A stretch of DNA of 64,000 nt from JAICUY01 sp963716585. GTDB taxonomy: Bacteria > Chloroflexota > Limnocylindria > QHBO01. Each line of letters opens with the position of its first letter. The first letter of the stretch is position 1. The position numbers were made by a program, and so were the translations under genes. Under the pieces are notes generated by a model. The model was given only the letters and a program-made list of their open reading frames with translations. It made no database searches and was not told the DNA's origin. The stretch spans positions 1,094,599 to 1,158,598 of the forward strand of contig CAVQTN010000002.1 in NCBI GenBank assembly GCA_963716585.1, in the 5' to 3' direction. Below are positions 28,380 to 37,327 of the stretch, one piece after another.

Positions 28380-28778
28380 ATGAACGCGTTCATCGTGGAG
28401 CTCGAGAACCAACCGGGCCGGCTCGCAGCCATCGCCAAGGCCACCGCGGACCGAGGGATCAACATCACCGGCATCGCGGGTGCCACCACCGGCGACCAGG
28501 GCTCGATCGTCCTGATCACGAATGACGAGGCCGGCACGCGCTCGTGCCTGGATGGTGCCGGCTTCGGCTATCGGGAGGTTGGGCTTGTGTCGGCGGCGCT
28601 CGAGGACCGTCCGGGCAGCCTGGCCGACGCGGCTCAGCGGCTCTCGGATGCCGGCGTCAATGTCGAGGCCTTCCTGCCGACCGGGATGGCGGGCGGCAAG
28701 ATCAGCGTCGCCTTCGGGGTGGACAACATCAGTGCGGCCAAGCAGGCGCTCGGAGAGCTGGCGAGCGTCAGCGCCTGA
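28380..28778 (+). CDS. Tandem ACT domain protein
   Basis: 132-aa protein with two ACT domains. The first opens MNAFIVELENQPGRLAAIAKATADRGINI; the second opens LVSAALEDRPGSLADAAQRLSDAGVNV. ACT domains bind amino acids, so this is probably a small-molecule sensor without a catalytic part. A strong AAGGAGG (28368-28374) sits 5 nt before the ATG at 28380. A TACACT -10-like box is at 28296-28301. Confidence 0.88.
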   Translation: MNAFIVELENQPGRLAAIAKATADRGINITGIAGATTGDQGSIVLITNDEAGTRSCLDGAGFGYREVGLVSAALEDRPGSLADAAQRLSDAGVNVEAFLPTGMAGGKISVAFGVDNISAAKQALGELASVSA

Positions 28779-28796
28779 GCAGGATCGCGGGCCGTG

Positions 28797-28817
28797 GGCA
28801 GGCGCCTGGCGCTTGCC
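28797..28817. terminator. Hairpin between convergent genes
   Basis: A 9-bp stem with one G-T wobble pair and a 3-nt loop sits in the 67-bp gap between the ACT gene and the GDPD gene, which converge. There is no T tract on either side, so termination efficiency is uncertain, but the position suits a bidirectional terminator. Confidence 0.45.
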
Positions 28818-28845
28818 TCCCGGCGCCGCGGGTGGCTCGGCAGAG

Positions 28846-29580
28846 TCAGCGGCCGAGTGCCGCCGCCGCGACGTCGGGCGCATCGGTGACGAAGCCCCAC
28901 AGACCCAACGCGGCGAGCTGCTGCATGCGCTCGGCATCGTTGACGACGTAGCAGCCGACGCGCCGGCCGAGCGCCGCCGCCTGCATGAGCGGGTAGGTGG
29001 GGTCGAGCCCCAGGTCGCCGTCCCACGGGAGCACACCCAGGTGGTGGTGCTCGACGGCATAGGTCAGCGCGCGCTCGAGGCTGTCCGACGGCACGAGCAG
29101 CAGGCCGGTGGTCAGCGACGGCTCGAGATCGTGCGCGTCGTTGATGGCCCCCTCGTCGAACGAGATGACGCTGGCGAGCCCCGCGCGCCCGACACGCGAC
29201 GCGCTCAGCGCGGCCACGGTCGCCGGAACGGCGGCGCGTGCCTTGATTTCGACCGCCAGGGCCACGCCATCGGGAAGCCAGTCGAGCACCTCGGGAAGCG
29301 TCGGAACGCGCAGCCCCTTCCCGGCGAACCCGCCGTCTCCGAACGTCGCGCCGGCGTCCACCGCGCGGATGGCGTCCATGGTCATGGCCGCCACGGCACC
29401 GGAGCCGGACGTCGTTCGCTCGAGCGTGTCGTCGTGGATCACGGCCAGCTGGCCGTCCGCGGTGAGATGCACGTCGAGCTCGATGGCATCGGCCTTCTGC
29501 TCGAGCGCAAGCTCGTAGGCGACGAGGGTGTTCTCCGGCGCATGCGCCGACGCTCCGCGGTGGGCCACGATCAGGGTCAT
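28846..29580 (-). CDS. Glycerophosphodiester phosphodiesterase
   Basis: 244-aa TIM-barrel protein. It opens MTLIVAHRGASAHAPENT with catalytic His-Arg-Gly, then AIELDVHLTADGQLAVIHDD, which provides the Ca-binding Glu/Asp and the second catalytic His. It hydrolyses glycerophosphodiesters to glycerol 3-phosphate and an alcohol. No signal peptide, so cytoplasmic. Its start overlaps the stop of the upstream MFS gene by 4 bp, so they share a transcript. Confidence 0.93.
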   Translation of the reverse strand: MTLIVAHRGASAHAPENTLVAYELALEQKADAIELDVHLTADGQLAVIHDDTLERTTSGSGAVAAMTMDAIRAVDAGATFGDGGFAGKGLRVPTLPEVLDWLPDGVALAVEIKARAAVPATVAALSASRVGRAGLASVISFDEGAINDAHDLEPSLTTGLLLVPSDSLERALTYAVEHHHLGVLPWDGDLGLDPTYPLMQAAALGRRVGCYVVNDAERMQQLAALGLWGFVTDAPDVAAAALGR

Positions 29581-30863
29581 GGCTCGGGGACCGTGCGCAC
29601 GATGGCGAAGCCGATGACCATCAGCGCCAGCAGCGACAGGATGGCGACCTGGTAGGCGCCGCGTCCGAGCACCGGCAGCAGCGCGAACACGATGCCACCG
29701 TACAGCAGCGGCCCCATGACGGCCGAGAACTTGCCGGCCAGGCCGTACAGCCCGAACATCTCGCCGACCCGATCCGGCGGCGCCAGGCGCAGGAGGAAGA
29801 GACGATCGGTGACCGCCACCCCGCCGAGCCCCGAGCCGAGCACCGCACCGGCGATCAGGAACGGCAGGGGCGCCAGCCACAGCCCCAGCAGCAGCAGGCC
29901 CGCGGTCCACGAGGCGAGCACCAACAGCAGCGTGCGTTTGGGGCCCCATCGGTCGACCAGGATCCCCCAGCCGAAGGATGCCAGCACCGCCACCACGGTC
30001 AGCAGCAGGAGGATGTTGAGCGCCTCGCCACTGGTGAAGCCGATCGCCTGGGTGGCGAAGGCGCTCATCACCACGATGGCCGTCGCGACCGGATCGGAGT
30101 AGAAGAAGCGCCCGATCAGGAAGCGCAGCAGTCCGGACGTTTCGCGCGCATGGCGGACGGTCGCACGCAGCTGCGTCCAGGAGCGCAGCGCGTCGAGCAT
30201 GCGGAAGCGCTGCTGCCCCGGCGAATGCTCGCGCACGCGCAGGAAGAGCGGCAGCGCGAACACGGCGAAGAGCGAGCCGACGAGCAGGAAGCTGGCCGGG
30301 GTCGAGTCGTTGTTCGCGTCGGTCGTCAGCTTGAACAGCAGGCCCGAGACGATGGTGCCCAGGTAGCCGAGCGCGACGCCGACGCCCGACAGGCGCCCGC
30401 GGGTCTCCGGCCGGGCGACGTCCGGCAGCAGCGCGTCGTAGTAGATCAGCGCCGCCTGGTAGGCGAAGTTGGCGATGGCGAAGGCCAGCAGTCCCAGGCC
30501 GATGTCGAGGAAGCCGATGACCATGGTCGGTGCGATGCACAGCACGGTGAACGCGAGCAGGAAGCCCTTGCGCCGCCCGACTCGGTCGCTCATGGCGCCG
30601 AGCACCGGCGAGACGATCGCGTTGAGCAGCACCGACCCGCTGACCGCCACCGTGAACGCCAGCTGGCCCTGCGCCTCGCCGAGATGGGCGATGGCCCACA
30701 GGCTCATGGCGTAGCTGACGATGGCGAAGCTGAAGATCGTATTCGCGAAGTCGTAGAGCGCCCAGGCGAGGCCCTCCGCAGCGCTGCCCGACCTGGTCAG
30801 GCCGCCAAGGCCCCGCCACCACACCACGGGAAGCGGCGCGGCGACCGTCTGCGGCGTGCTCAT
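29577..30863 (-). CDS. MFS transporter, UMF1/Atg22-like
   Basis: 428-aa polytopic protein. The start AEGLAWALYDFANTIFSFAIVSYAMSLWA is diagnostic of the UMF1 (Atg22-like) group; motif A-like GAMSDRVGRRKGFLL follows helix 3. Relatives may export amino acids or other metabolites. It is coupled to GDPD, so glycerophosphodiester or alcohol transport is a reasonable guess only. Confidence 0.85.
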   Translation of the reverse strand: MSTPQTVAAPLPVVWWRGLGGLTRSGSAAEGLAWALYDFANTIFSFAIVSYAMSLWAIAHLGEAQGQLAFTVAVSGSVLLNAIVSPVLGAMSDRVGRRKGFLLAFTVLCIAPTMVIGFLDIGLGLLAFAIANFAYQAALIYYDALLPDVARPETRGRLSGVGVALGYLGTIVSGLLFKLTTDANNDSTPASFLLVGSLFAVFALPLFLRVREHSPGQQRFRMLDALRSWTQLRATVRHARETSGLLRFLIGRFFYSDPVATAIVVMSAFATQAIGFTSGEALNILLLLTVVAVLASFGWGILVDRWGPKRTLLLVLASWTAGLLLLGLWLAPLPFLIAGAVLGSGLGGVAVTDRLFLLRLAPPDRVGEMFGLYGLAGKFSAVMGPLLYGGIVFALLPVLGRGAYQVAILSLLALMVIGFAIVRTVPEP

Positions 30864-31027
30864 CGTCGCGGATTCTAGTCGGCACGTTTCCGCCTGTTGA
30901 GGCATTTGGCACGTCCCGGGCACCGCCCGTGGTGGACCCATTCGCGCAGGCCCGGTACAGTTGCCGCGCTTCACATCGAATCACCATCGCGCGGCCGGCG
31001 CCCACGAGCCGCATCGCCGGAGGACAC

Positions 31028-33546
31028 GTGCGCAAGCGACTGCTGCTGGCGGGGATCATCGGGCTGGGCGTGCCGCTGCTGGCCGCCTGGTTCACGCGCG
31101 GCCAGAAGGCAACCGATCCCCGCTCGACATCGCCCCACGACGCCGCGCCCGGCCCCGAGTCGGGGCCACCGGGACGCAGCGCGCACCTCCTGGAGCCGCA
31201 TCCCACCGGCATCTTCGCCGCGATCGGCCGCTTCGACTACCGCTTCCGCAAGGTGTTGCCGGTCATCGGGCTGGTGCTGGTCATTGGCGTCAACGTGTGG
31301 GCCAGCTTCGCCGGCGGGAAGCTGATCCAGGGCGGCTGGGTCATCTCCGGCTCGCAGGAGCAGCAGGCCAGCGCGCTGCTGGCCGACCGGTTCGGCGAGC
31401 AGGCGACGACCATGCTGGTCGTCTATCGCGATCCGGCCGGGGACGCGGGGTCGCCCGCATTCCAGCAGACGATCAAGGACAGCCTGAGCGAGGTCGCGAC
31501 AGACCCCGTCGTCGACCGGGTCACGACCTACGCCGACGCGCCGGATCCGCGTTTCCTGAGCCGCGACGGCACCGCGGCCCTTGCCGTCGTCACGATTGAC
31601 AAGGAGATGGAGGACTCGGTCGACGACGCCGCGCGCCTGACCGGCAAGGTCCACCGGCCCGGCGGCGTGACGACGTACGTCACCGGCATTCCGCAGCTCT
31701 ATCACGAATTCAACGGCAAGATCGAGAGCGACCTGGTGCAGGCCGAGCTGATCAGCCTGCCGATCGCGCTGCTCATCCTGCTGGTCGTCTTCGGCACGCT
31801 GGTCGAGCGCCGCGCTGCCGCTGCTGATGGCCGCGGTGGCGCTGCCGTCCACGTTCGCCATCATCAGCCTGCTCGCCGGCGTGACCGCCATGAGCGTCTT
31901 CGTGACGAACATCGCGACCATGATCGGCCTGGCGCTGGCCATCGACTACTCGCTGTTCATGGTCAGCCGCTTCCGTGAGGAGCTGCGCCATCACGACGTC
32001 GAGATCGCCGTCGAGCGGATGATGGGCAGCGTCGGCAAGGCGGTGGCGGTCTCCGGCATCGCCGTCGCCATCGGCCTGTCCAGCCTGACCGTCTTCGAGG
32101 CCGATGCACTGCGCTCCATGGGCTGGGGCGGCATCGTGACCGTGCTCTCCACGCTGATCTTCGGGCTCACCGTGCTGCCGGCCCTGCTGGCATTGCTCGG
32201 GCATCGCATCAACCGTCTGCGGGTCCCGCTGCCCGGCTGGCTGCGACGCGTGGAGGACGACCCCGACCTGGCCGACGCGCGCCAGGGGAACGGGGTGTGG
32301 GGCTGGATCGCGGCGCGGGTCATGCGCCGCCCGCTGCTGGTCGCGGTCCCCGTGCTCGCCGTCCTGCTGGTGCTCGGCTCGCCGTTCCTGCAGACCCAGC
32401 TGTCGACCGGCCAGAACCTGGAGGACCTGCCCGACACGCCCGCGCGGGCCGGCTTCGAGGTGATCGCCGACGAGTTCCCCGGTGGCCAGAGCGACCCGGT
32501 CACCGTGGCGCTGACCTGGCCCGGTGACGACCTCTCGAACGGGATCAGCGCCGACGCGCCAGGCCGCCCTGGGAGCCTACGTCGACACGCTGCGGCGGAT
32601 CGACGGCGTGACAGACGTCGAGAGCATCCGTGCTGCGCCGGCCGGCATGGACCAGCAGCAGTACGGACAGCTGCTGGCGTTGCCGCCGTCGCAACGCCCG
32701 CCGCAGGCACAGGCCGCGCTGGCGCCCTACCTCGACGGGCTGGTTGCGGGCGACACGGCCAAGCTCACGGTCTTCAGCTCACTGCTGCCCGACTCGGCCG
32801 AGGGTCGCGCGCTGGTCGATGCGGTTCGCGGCGTGCCGGCGCCGGATGGCGCGCAGTCGCTGACCGGCGGCCTGCCGAGCCGCTCGCACGACTTCATGGA
32901 GAGCTTCCGCCACGCGGTGCCCATCGCGGTGCTGATCGTGGTGGGCGTCACCGCCGGCGTGCTGTTCCTGACGTTCGGGTCGGTCTTCCTGCCGCTCAAG
33001 GCCGTGCTCATGAGCCTCATGAGCATCACCGCCTCGTTCGGTGCCCTGGTCTGGATCTTCCAGGAGGGCCATCTCTCGTCGCTGCTGGGCTTCCAGGCCG
33101 GTGGCACGACCGCCGCGTGGCTGCCGCTGATCATGTTCGCCATCCTCTTCGGCCTGTCGATGGACTACGAGGTTCTGCTCCTGTCGCGAATTCGCGAGCG
33201 TTACCTGGCGCACCGCGACAACACTCGCGCGGTGGCCGAGGGGATCGGCATCACCGGCGGGATCATCACCGGCGCGGCGCTCATCATGGTGGCGGTCTTC
33301 GCCGCGTTCGCGCTGTCGTCGATCACCTTCATCAAGGCCATCGGCTTTTCGATGGCGCTGGCGGTGCTCATCGATGCGACGGTCGTGCGCGGACTGCTGG
33401 TGCCGGCCTTCATGCGCGTGATGGGCTGGGTCAACTGGTGGGCGCCCGCCTGGATGCAGCGCGGCGTCGCCCGCCTGGGCCTCTACGAAGGGCCCGATAC
33501 GGTCGATGTGCACGCCCGGCCGCTTCCGCGCATGACCTCGGCGTGA
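31028..33546 (+). CDS. MMPL/RND family transporter, two frameshifts as read
   Basis: Starts at GTG 31028 after GGAGG. Restoring two single-base insertions gives about 838 aa with two repeats of a large external domain plus six helices. Break 1 lies near 31805-31812 (VFGTLVE then AALPLLMAAVALPST). Break 2 lies near 32551-32562 (NGISAD then AQAALGAYVDTLRR). RND helix-4 motifs are ATMIGLALAIDYSLFMVSRF in the first half and LFGLSMDYEVLLLSRIRERY in the second. Such proteins export lipids or toxic compounds. Perfect conservation around both breaks favours sequence error. Confidence 0.85.
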
Positions 33547-34154
33547 CCCAGTTCAGCCGCGCGACGCCGGCGTGGGCTCGCTGGCTGGTCGAGCAGGTCT
33601 GCCTGGAGGCCGATGTCCACGCCCCGACGCGCCTGCGCTGGACGTCACGAGCCCGTGAGTCGTCGTCCGGCGTCACGCGCCGGCATGACCGCTCCATCTC
33701 GCTGGTCGCCGGGACCGATGCGCGGGACCAGCGCCTGACCCTGCTCCATGAGCTGGCGCACTGGTTGACGCCGGTGAAACGGCAGCGCGGACGCCACGTG
33801 CATCACGACCGGCGCTTCTACGCCGTCGCGTTCAGGCTCTATGCCCGCCACGGCCTGCAGAGCGAGGAGGCCGTGCGACGCGAGGCGGGCCGTTATCCGA
33901 GCTCGCTGCGGCACGCCGTGGCGTTGGGCGTTCCCGGGGCCGAGGCAGCCTGGCGCGAACGCCGGCTGACGCTACGATCGCGTGCTCGAATACCGCTTCG
34001 GATCCTGGTTCCGGAGCATCGCATCCAGCTCGTGCGTGACGGCCGCTGGACGGTCTGCGCGGTGTGCCGCCAGCGGATCGTGGGGCCGAACCTGGTCCGC
34101 CTGCGTCGGCGCGGCGGCCGCCACACGCTCCTTACCCGCGAGCTTGCCTCCTGA
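33543..34154 (+). CDS. SprT-like zinc metallopeptidase domain protein
   Basis: 203-aa protein from GTG 33543, overlapping the MMPL stop. Zinc site LLHELAHWL at residues 67-75 and a following His cluster (GRHVHHDRRFY). A C-terminal zinc knuckle is suggested by VCAVCRQRIVGP. SprT/Wss1-like enzymes cut DNA-bound proteins or act as small proteases. The last 13 or so codons (HTLLTRELAS) lie inside a repeat whose second copy is at 37.1 kb, so the natural C-terminus may have been replaced. Confidence 0.78.
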   Translation: MTQFSRATPAWARWLVEQVCLEADVHAPTRLRWTSRARESSSGVTRRHDRSISLVAGTDARDQRLTLLHELAHWLTPVKRQRGRHVHHDRRFYAVAFRLYARHGLQSEEAVRREAGRYPSSLRHAVALGVPGAEAAWRERRLTLRSRARIPLRILVPEHRIQLVRDGRWTVCAVCRQRIVGPNLVRLRRRGGRHTLLTRELAS

Positions 34155-34390
34155 CCTCCGGAACGGCGAGCCGTCTGATCTCCCGGATGGCGAGCCGTGC
34201 GCCCCAATGGTCAATTGTCGGTGTGATCAGCGTTCGACGACTCGGGAGGGGCAAACGGGCCAGGTTGCCGGGCTCAGCCACGCTCAGCCCGAGGCTCAAT
34301 GCGGATCTCGGCCAGCCTCGGAACCGACCAACGCTGATCACAGCGACATCTGTCAAGTCGGAGTGTCGGCGGGAAGGGCACGCGGCGGCG
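34112..34390 (+). repeat. Direct repeat copy 1 (279 bp) containing a 147-bp inverted-repeat element
   Basis: Nearly identical to 37071-37322, apart from a 24-bp segment present only here and scattered changes. Inside it, 34209-34355 has terminal inverted repeats of about 26 bp (left GTCGGTGTGATCAGCGTT, right AACGCTGATCACAGCGAC). It covers the 3' end of the SprT-like gene and most of the gap before the cyclase gene. Nothing coding is seen between 34155 and 34505. Confidence 0.85.
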
Positions 34391-34505
34391 CCTGGCAATT
34401 GCATGCGACCGTGGTGACGCGGAACCGGCCCAGCTTCGAACGACAGGGGATCCCGGTCCTGACGTCCGGCAAAGCGGGTTGGCCCCTCCGATTACCCTGT
34501 ACCCC

Positions 34506-36992
34506 ATGGCCGACCCCGCCCCGAACGCCGAGCATGCCCTCCCGGGCGGCACGGTCACACTCCTCTTCACCGACATCGAGGGCTCGACACGTCTGCTGCA
34601 CGAGCTCGGCGATGGGTATGCCGAGCTGCTGGCGGAGCATCGGCGGGTGCTGCGCCACGCGCTTCAGGGCCACGGCGGTATCGAGGTCGATACGCAGGGC
34701 GATGCCTTCTTCTACGCGTTTCCATCGGCCCGCGAGGCGGTCGCCGCGGCGAACGAGGCGCAGCGGGCGTTGGGCGACGGACGGGTGACGGTTCGCATCG
34801 GTCTTCACACCGGCGAACCCATGCTCACCGATGAAGGCTACGTGGGCATGGATGTCCACCGCGCGGCGCGCATCATGGGCGCGGGGCACGGCGGCCAGAC
34901 GCTCATCTCCGGGTCGACCCGCGACCTCGTGGGCGACCAGTTCGAGCTGACCGACCTGGGCGAGCATCGGCTCAAGGACCTGTCGGCGCCGCAGCGGTTG
35001 TGGCAGCTCGGCGACGCCGCCTTCCCGCCGTTGAAGACGCTGTACCACACCAACCTGCCGGTGCAGGCGACAGCGCTGGTGGGTCGCCAGCGCGAGCTCG
35101 CGGAGGCCGATGCGCTCCTGGCCGATCATCGGCTGCTGACGCTCAGCGGGCCGGGGGGCACGGGCAAGACGCGGCTGGCGCTGCAGCTGGCGGGGCAGGT
35201 CGTCGACGACTTCCCGGACGGCGTGTGGTGGGTGCCCCTGGCGGCCATCACCGACGAGCGGCTGGTGCTTCCGACCATCGGGCAGACGATCGGTGCCTCG
35301 GGAACGCCGCTGGCCTACCTGCAGTCCAAGCGAATGCTGCTGCTGCTCGACAATCTCGAGCAGGTCATCGAGTCCGCCGGCGAGCTGTCCGAGCTTCTGG
35401 CAGCCAGCACCAGCCTGAAGCTGCTGATCACCAGCCGTGAACCGTTGCACATCGAGGGCGAGGCGGAGTACGCGGTCGAGCCGATGGCCGAGGCCGAATC
35501 GGTCGCGCTCTTCGTCGAGCGTGCGCGCCGGGCCGAGCCGCGCTCGGTGGTGCTGGAGATCTGCCGCCGGCTCGACTGCCTGCCGCTGGCGGTGGAGCTG
35601 GCCGCGGCCCGTACCGCGCTGCTGGCCCCGAACGAGCTGCTGGCGCGCCTCGGCCAGCGCCTCACGCTGCTGACTGGCGGTCGCCGCGACGCGCCCTCCC
35701 GTCAGCGGACCCTGCGGGCGACCATCGAGTGGAGCCACGGGCTGCTTGCGCCCGAGGAGCAGCAGCTCTTTGGCCGAATGGGCGTGTTCGCCGGCAGCGT
35801 GTCGCTCGAAGCGGCCGAAGCCATTCTCGGCGCCGACCTCGACACGCTGCAGTCACTGATCGAGAAGAGCCTCGTGCGCCGATGGCCGAGCGGCCGCTTC
35901 GGCATGCTCGAGACCATCGCCGAATTCGCCCGCGAGCGCCTGGCACAGGACCCGGAAGCGGAAACGATTCGCCGTGCGCATGCGGCCTTCTTCGTGTCGC
36001 TGGCCGAGCGCGCCGCGCCGCACCTTGAGGGCAGCGACCAGCGCCGCTGGCTGGATCTGCTGGAGGAGGATCACCCCAATCTGCGCGCTGCCCTGGCGCA
36101 TGCGATCGCCGGCGGCGACGGGGACACCGCGCTGCGACTGTGTGCCGCCCTGCGCTCCCTGTGGATGAGCCACGGCCACTTGACCGAGGGCCGTCGCTGG
36201 ACCGCCGCGGCGCTGGCCGTGGCCGGCGCTGGTGACGAGCTGCGCGCCGGCGCACTGCATACGGCCGCGCTGCTGAGCACCCTCCAGGGTGATTACAGCG
36301 AGGGCATGCGCGCCGGGGAAGAGGCGCTGGCGCTGGGTCGACGGCTGGAGCTGTCCGGAGTGGTCGTCACCGCGCTGATGACCATCGGGCGCGGCCGGCA
36401 GGCGCATGGTGACATCGATGGTGCGCGCGCCGCGTTCGAGGAGGCGTTCGGTCTCGCAGATTCGGCCGAGACGAGATTCCAGCGCGGCATCGCAATCTTC
36501 AATCTCGCCTATCTCGCGCTAAGCACCGGCGATCTGTCCCTGGCCCGCAGCCAGATGCACGATGCGCTCGAGACGTTCAGGGGAGTGGACAACGAGTACG
36601 GCATCGCACGGGCGCTGAGCGGGCTGGGAGCCGCCGCGCTCCAACAGGGAGATGTCGAGACCGCGGCCGGCTACATCAGGGAGTCACTTGCGCGGTCGCA
36701 GGCACTCGGCGCGCGCGAAGGCGTGCTGTGGGCGCTCGAGCTTCTCGCCGCGGCGTTGCGCGAGACAGACCCGCTCCAGGCCGCGCGCCTGCTGGGTGCC
36801 GCAGCGTCGTTGCGCGAGGATCTGGCCACGCCGCTGGTTGGCAGCGAGCTGGCCATGCGCGAGGAAACGCTGACGACTATCCGCGCGGCGCTGGACGAAA
36901 CAAGCCTGGACGAGGCCCGGGCCGAGGGCCGCCGGCTGGATCTCGCCGAGGTCGTCGCGTCGCAGACGCCCTCCCACCAGGGGCGCAGCTAG
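34506..36992 (+). CDS. Class III adenylate/guanylate cyclase fused to NB-ARC-like ATPase and TPR
   Basis: 828-aa multidomain protein. Residues 14-170 are a class III nucleotide cyclase (LLFTDIEGSTRLL with metal Asp23; GDAFFYAF with Asp66). Walker A GPGGTGKTRLAL is at 215-226, then MLLLLDNLEQVIE (Walker B-like) and LLITSREPLHI, a STAND/NB-ARC-type NTPase. The C-terminal 350 residues are TPR-like helical repeats. No HTH was seen. This gene type is frequent in Chloroflexota and Actinobacteria and likely signals with cAMP. A TACCCT box lies 7 nt before the ATG, so translation may be leaderless. The gene is bracketed by direct repeats. Confidence 0.9.
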   Translation: MADPAPNAEHALPGGTVTLLFTDIEGSTRLLHELGDGYAELLAEHRRVLRHALQGHGGIEVDTQGDAFFYAFPSAREAVAAANEAQRALGDGRVTVRIGLHTGEPMLTDEGYVGMDVHRAARIMGAGHGGQTLISGSTRDLVGDQFELTDLGEHRLKDLSAPQRLWQLGDAAFPPLKTLYHTNLPVQATALVGRQRELAEADALLADHRLLTLSGPGGTGKTRLALQLAGQVVDDFPDGVWWVPLAAITDERLVLPTIGQTIGASGTPLAYLQSKRMLLLLDNLEQVIESAGELSELLAASTSLKLLITSREPLHIEGEAEYAVEPMAEAESVALFVERARRAEPRSVVLEICRRLDCLPLAVELAAARTALLAPNELLARLGQRLTLLTGGRRDAPSRQRTLRATIEWSHGLLAPEEQQLFGRMGVFAGSVSLEAAEAILGADLDTLQSLIEKSLVRRWPSGRFGMLETIAEFARERLAQDPEAETIRRAHAAFFVSLAERAAPHLEGSDQRRWLDLLEEDHPNLRAALAHAIAGGDGDTALRLCAALRSLWMSHGHLTEGRRWTAAALAVAGAGDELRAGALHTAALLSTLQGDYSEGMRAGEEALALGRRLELSGVVVTALMTIGRGRQAHGDIDGARAAFEEAFGLADSAETRFQRGIAIFNLAYLALSTGDLSLARSQMHDALETFRGVDNEYGIARALSGLGAAALQQGDVETAAGYIRESLARSQALGAREGVLWALELLAAALRETDPLQAARLLGAAASLREDLATPLVGSELAMREETLTTIRAALDETSLDEARAEGRRLDLAEVVASQTPSHQGRS

Positions 36993-37073
36993 CGGTACGC
37001 CGGCTCGAGGCTGACCAGCATCGGGAAGTGCCTGACCTTGAGCGTCAGCAGATCGGACGGAAGGTCCTCGGCG
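36989..37073 (-). pseudogene. C-terminal remnant of a PIN-domain (VapC-like) toxin gene
   Basis: On the minus strand the 85 bp between the cyclase stop and repeat copy 2 reads AEDLPSDLLTLKVRHFPM followed by LVSLEPAYR and a TAG. LxTxxVRHFPM...L.P.Y is the usual end of PIN-domain ribonucleases of VapBC modules. The upstream part of the gene is missing and the homology stops where the repeat begins at 37071. The short length limits certainty. Confidence 0.5.
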
Positions 37074-37322
37074 GCGGCCACACGCTCCTCACCCGCGAGC
37101 TTGCCTCCTGACCTCCGGAACGGCGAGCCGTCCGCCCCAATGGTCAGATGTCGGTGTGATCAGCGTTCGACGACTCGGGAGGGCAAACGGGCCAGGTTGC
37201 CGGGCTCAGCCACGCTCAGCCCGAGGCTCAATGCGGATCTCGGCCGGCCTCGGAACCGACCAACGCTGATCACAGCGACATCTGTCAGGTCGGAGTGTCG
37301 GCGGGAAGGAAACGCGGCGGCG
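37071..37322 (+). repeat. Direct repeat copy 2 (252 bp) with the 147-bp inverted-repeat element
   Basis: Second copy of 34112-34390 in the same orientation. The inverted-repeat element is 37142-37288. The copy carries the same HTLLTRELAS-stop coding tail that ends the SprT-like gene, here without its gene. It separates the PIN remnant from the 3' end of the next cyclase gene. Confidence 0.85.
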
Positions 37323-37327
37323 TTGCG

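Noticed and set aside
36728..37111. 127-codon ORF ending HTLLTRELAS
   Set aside because: It is out of frame inside the cyclase gene and ends in repeat copy 2; the ending is the duplicated SprT tail, not a gene.
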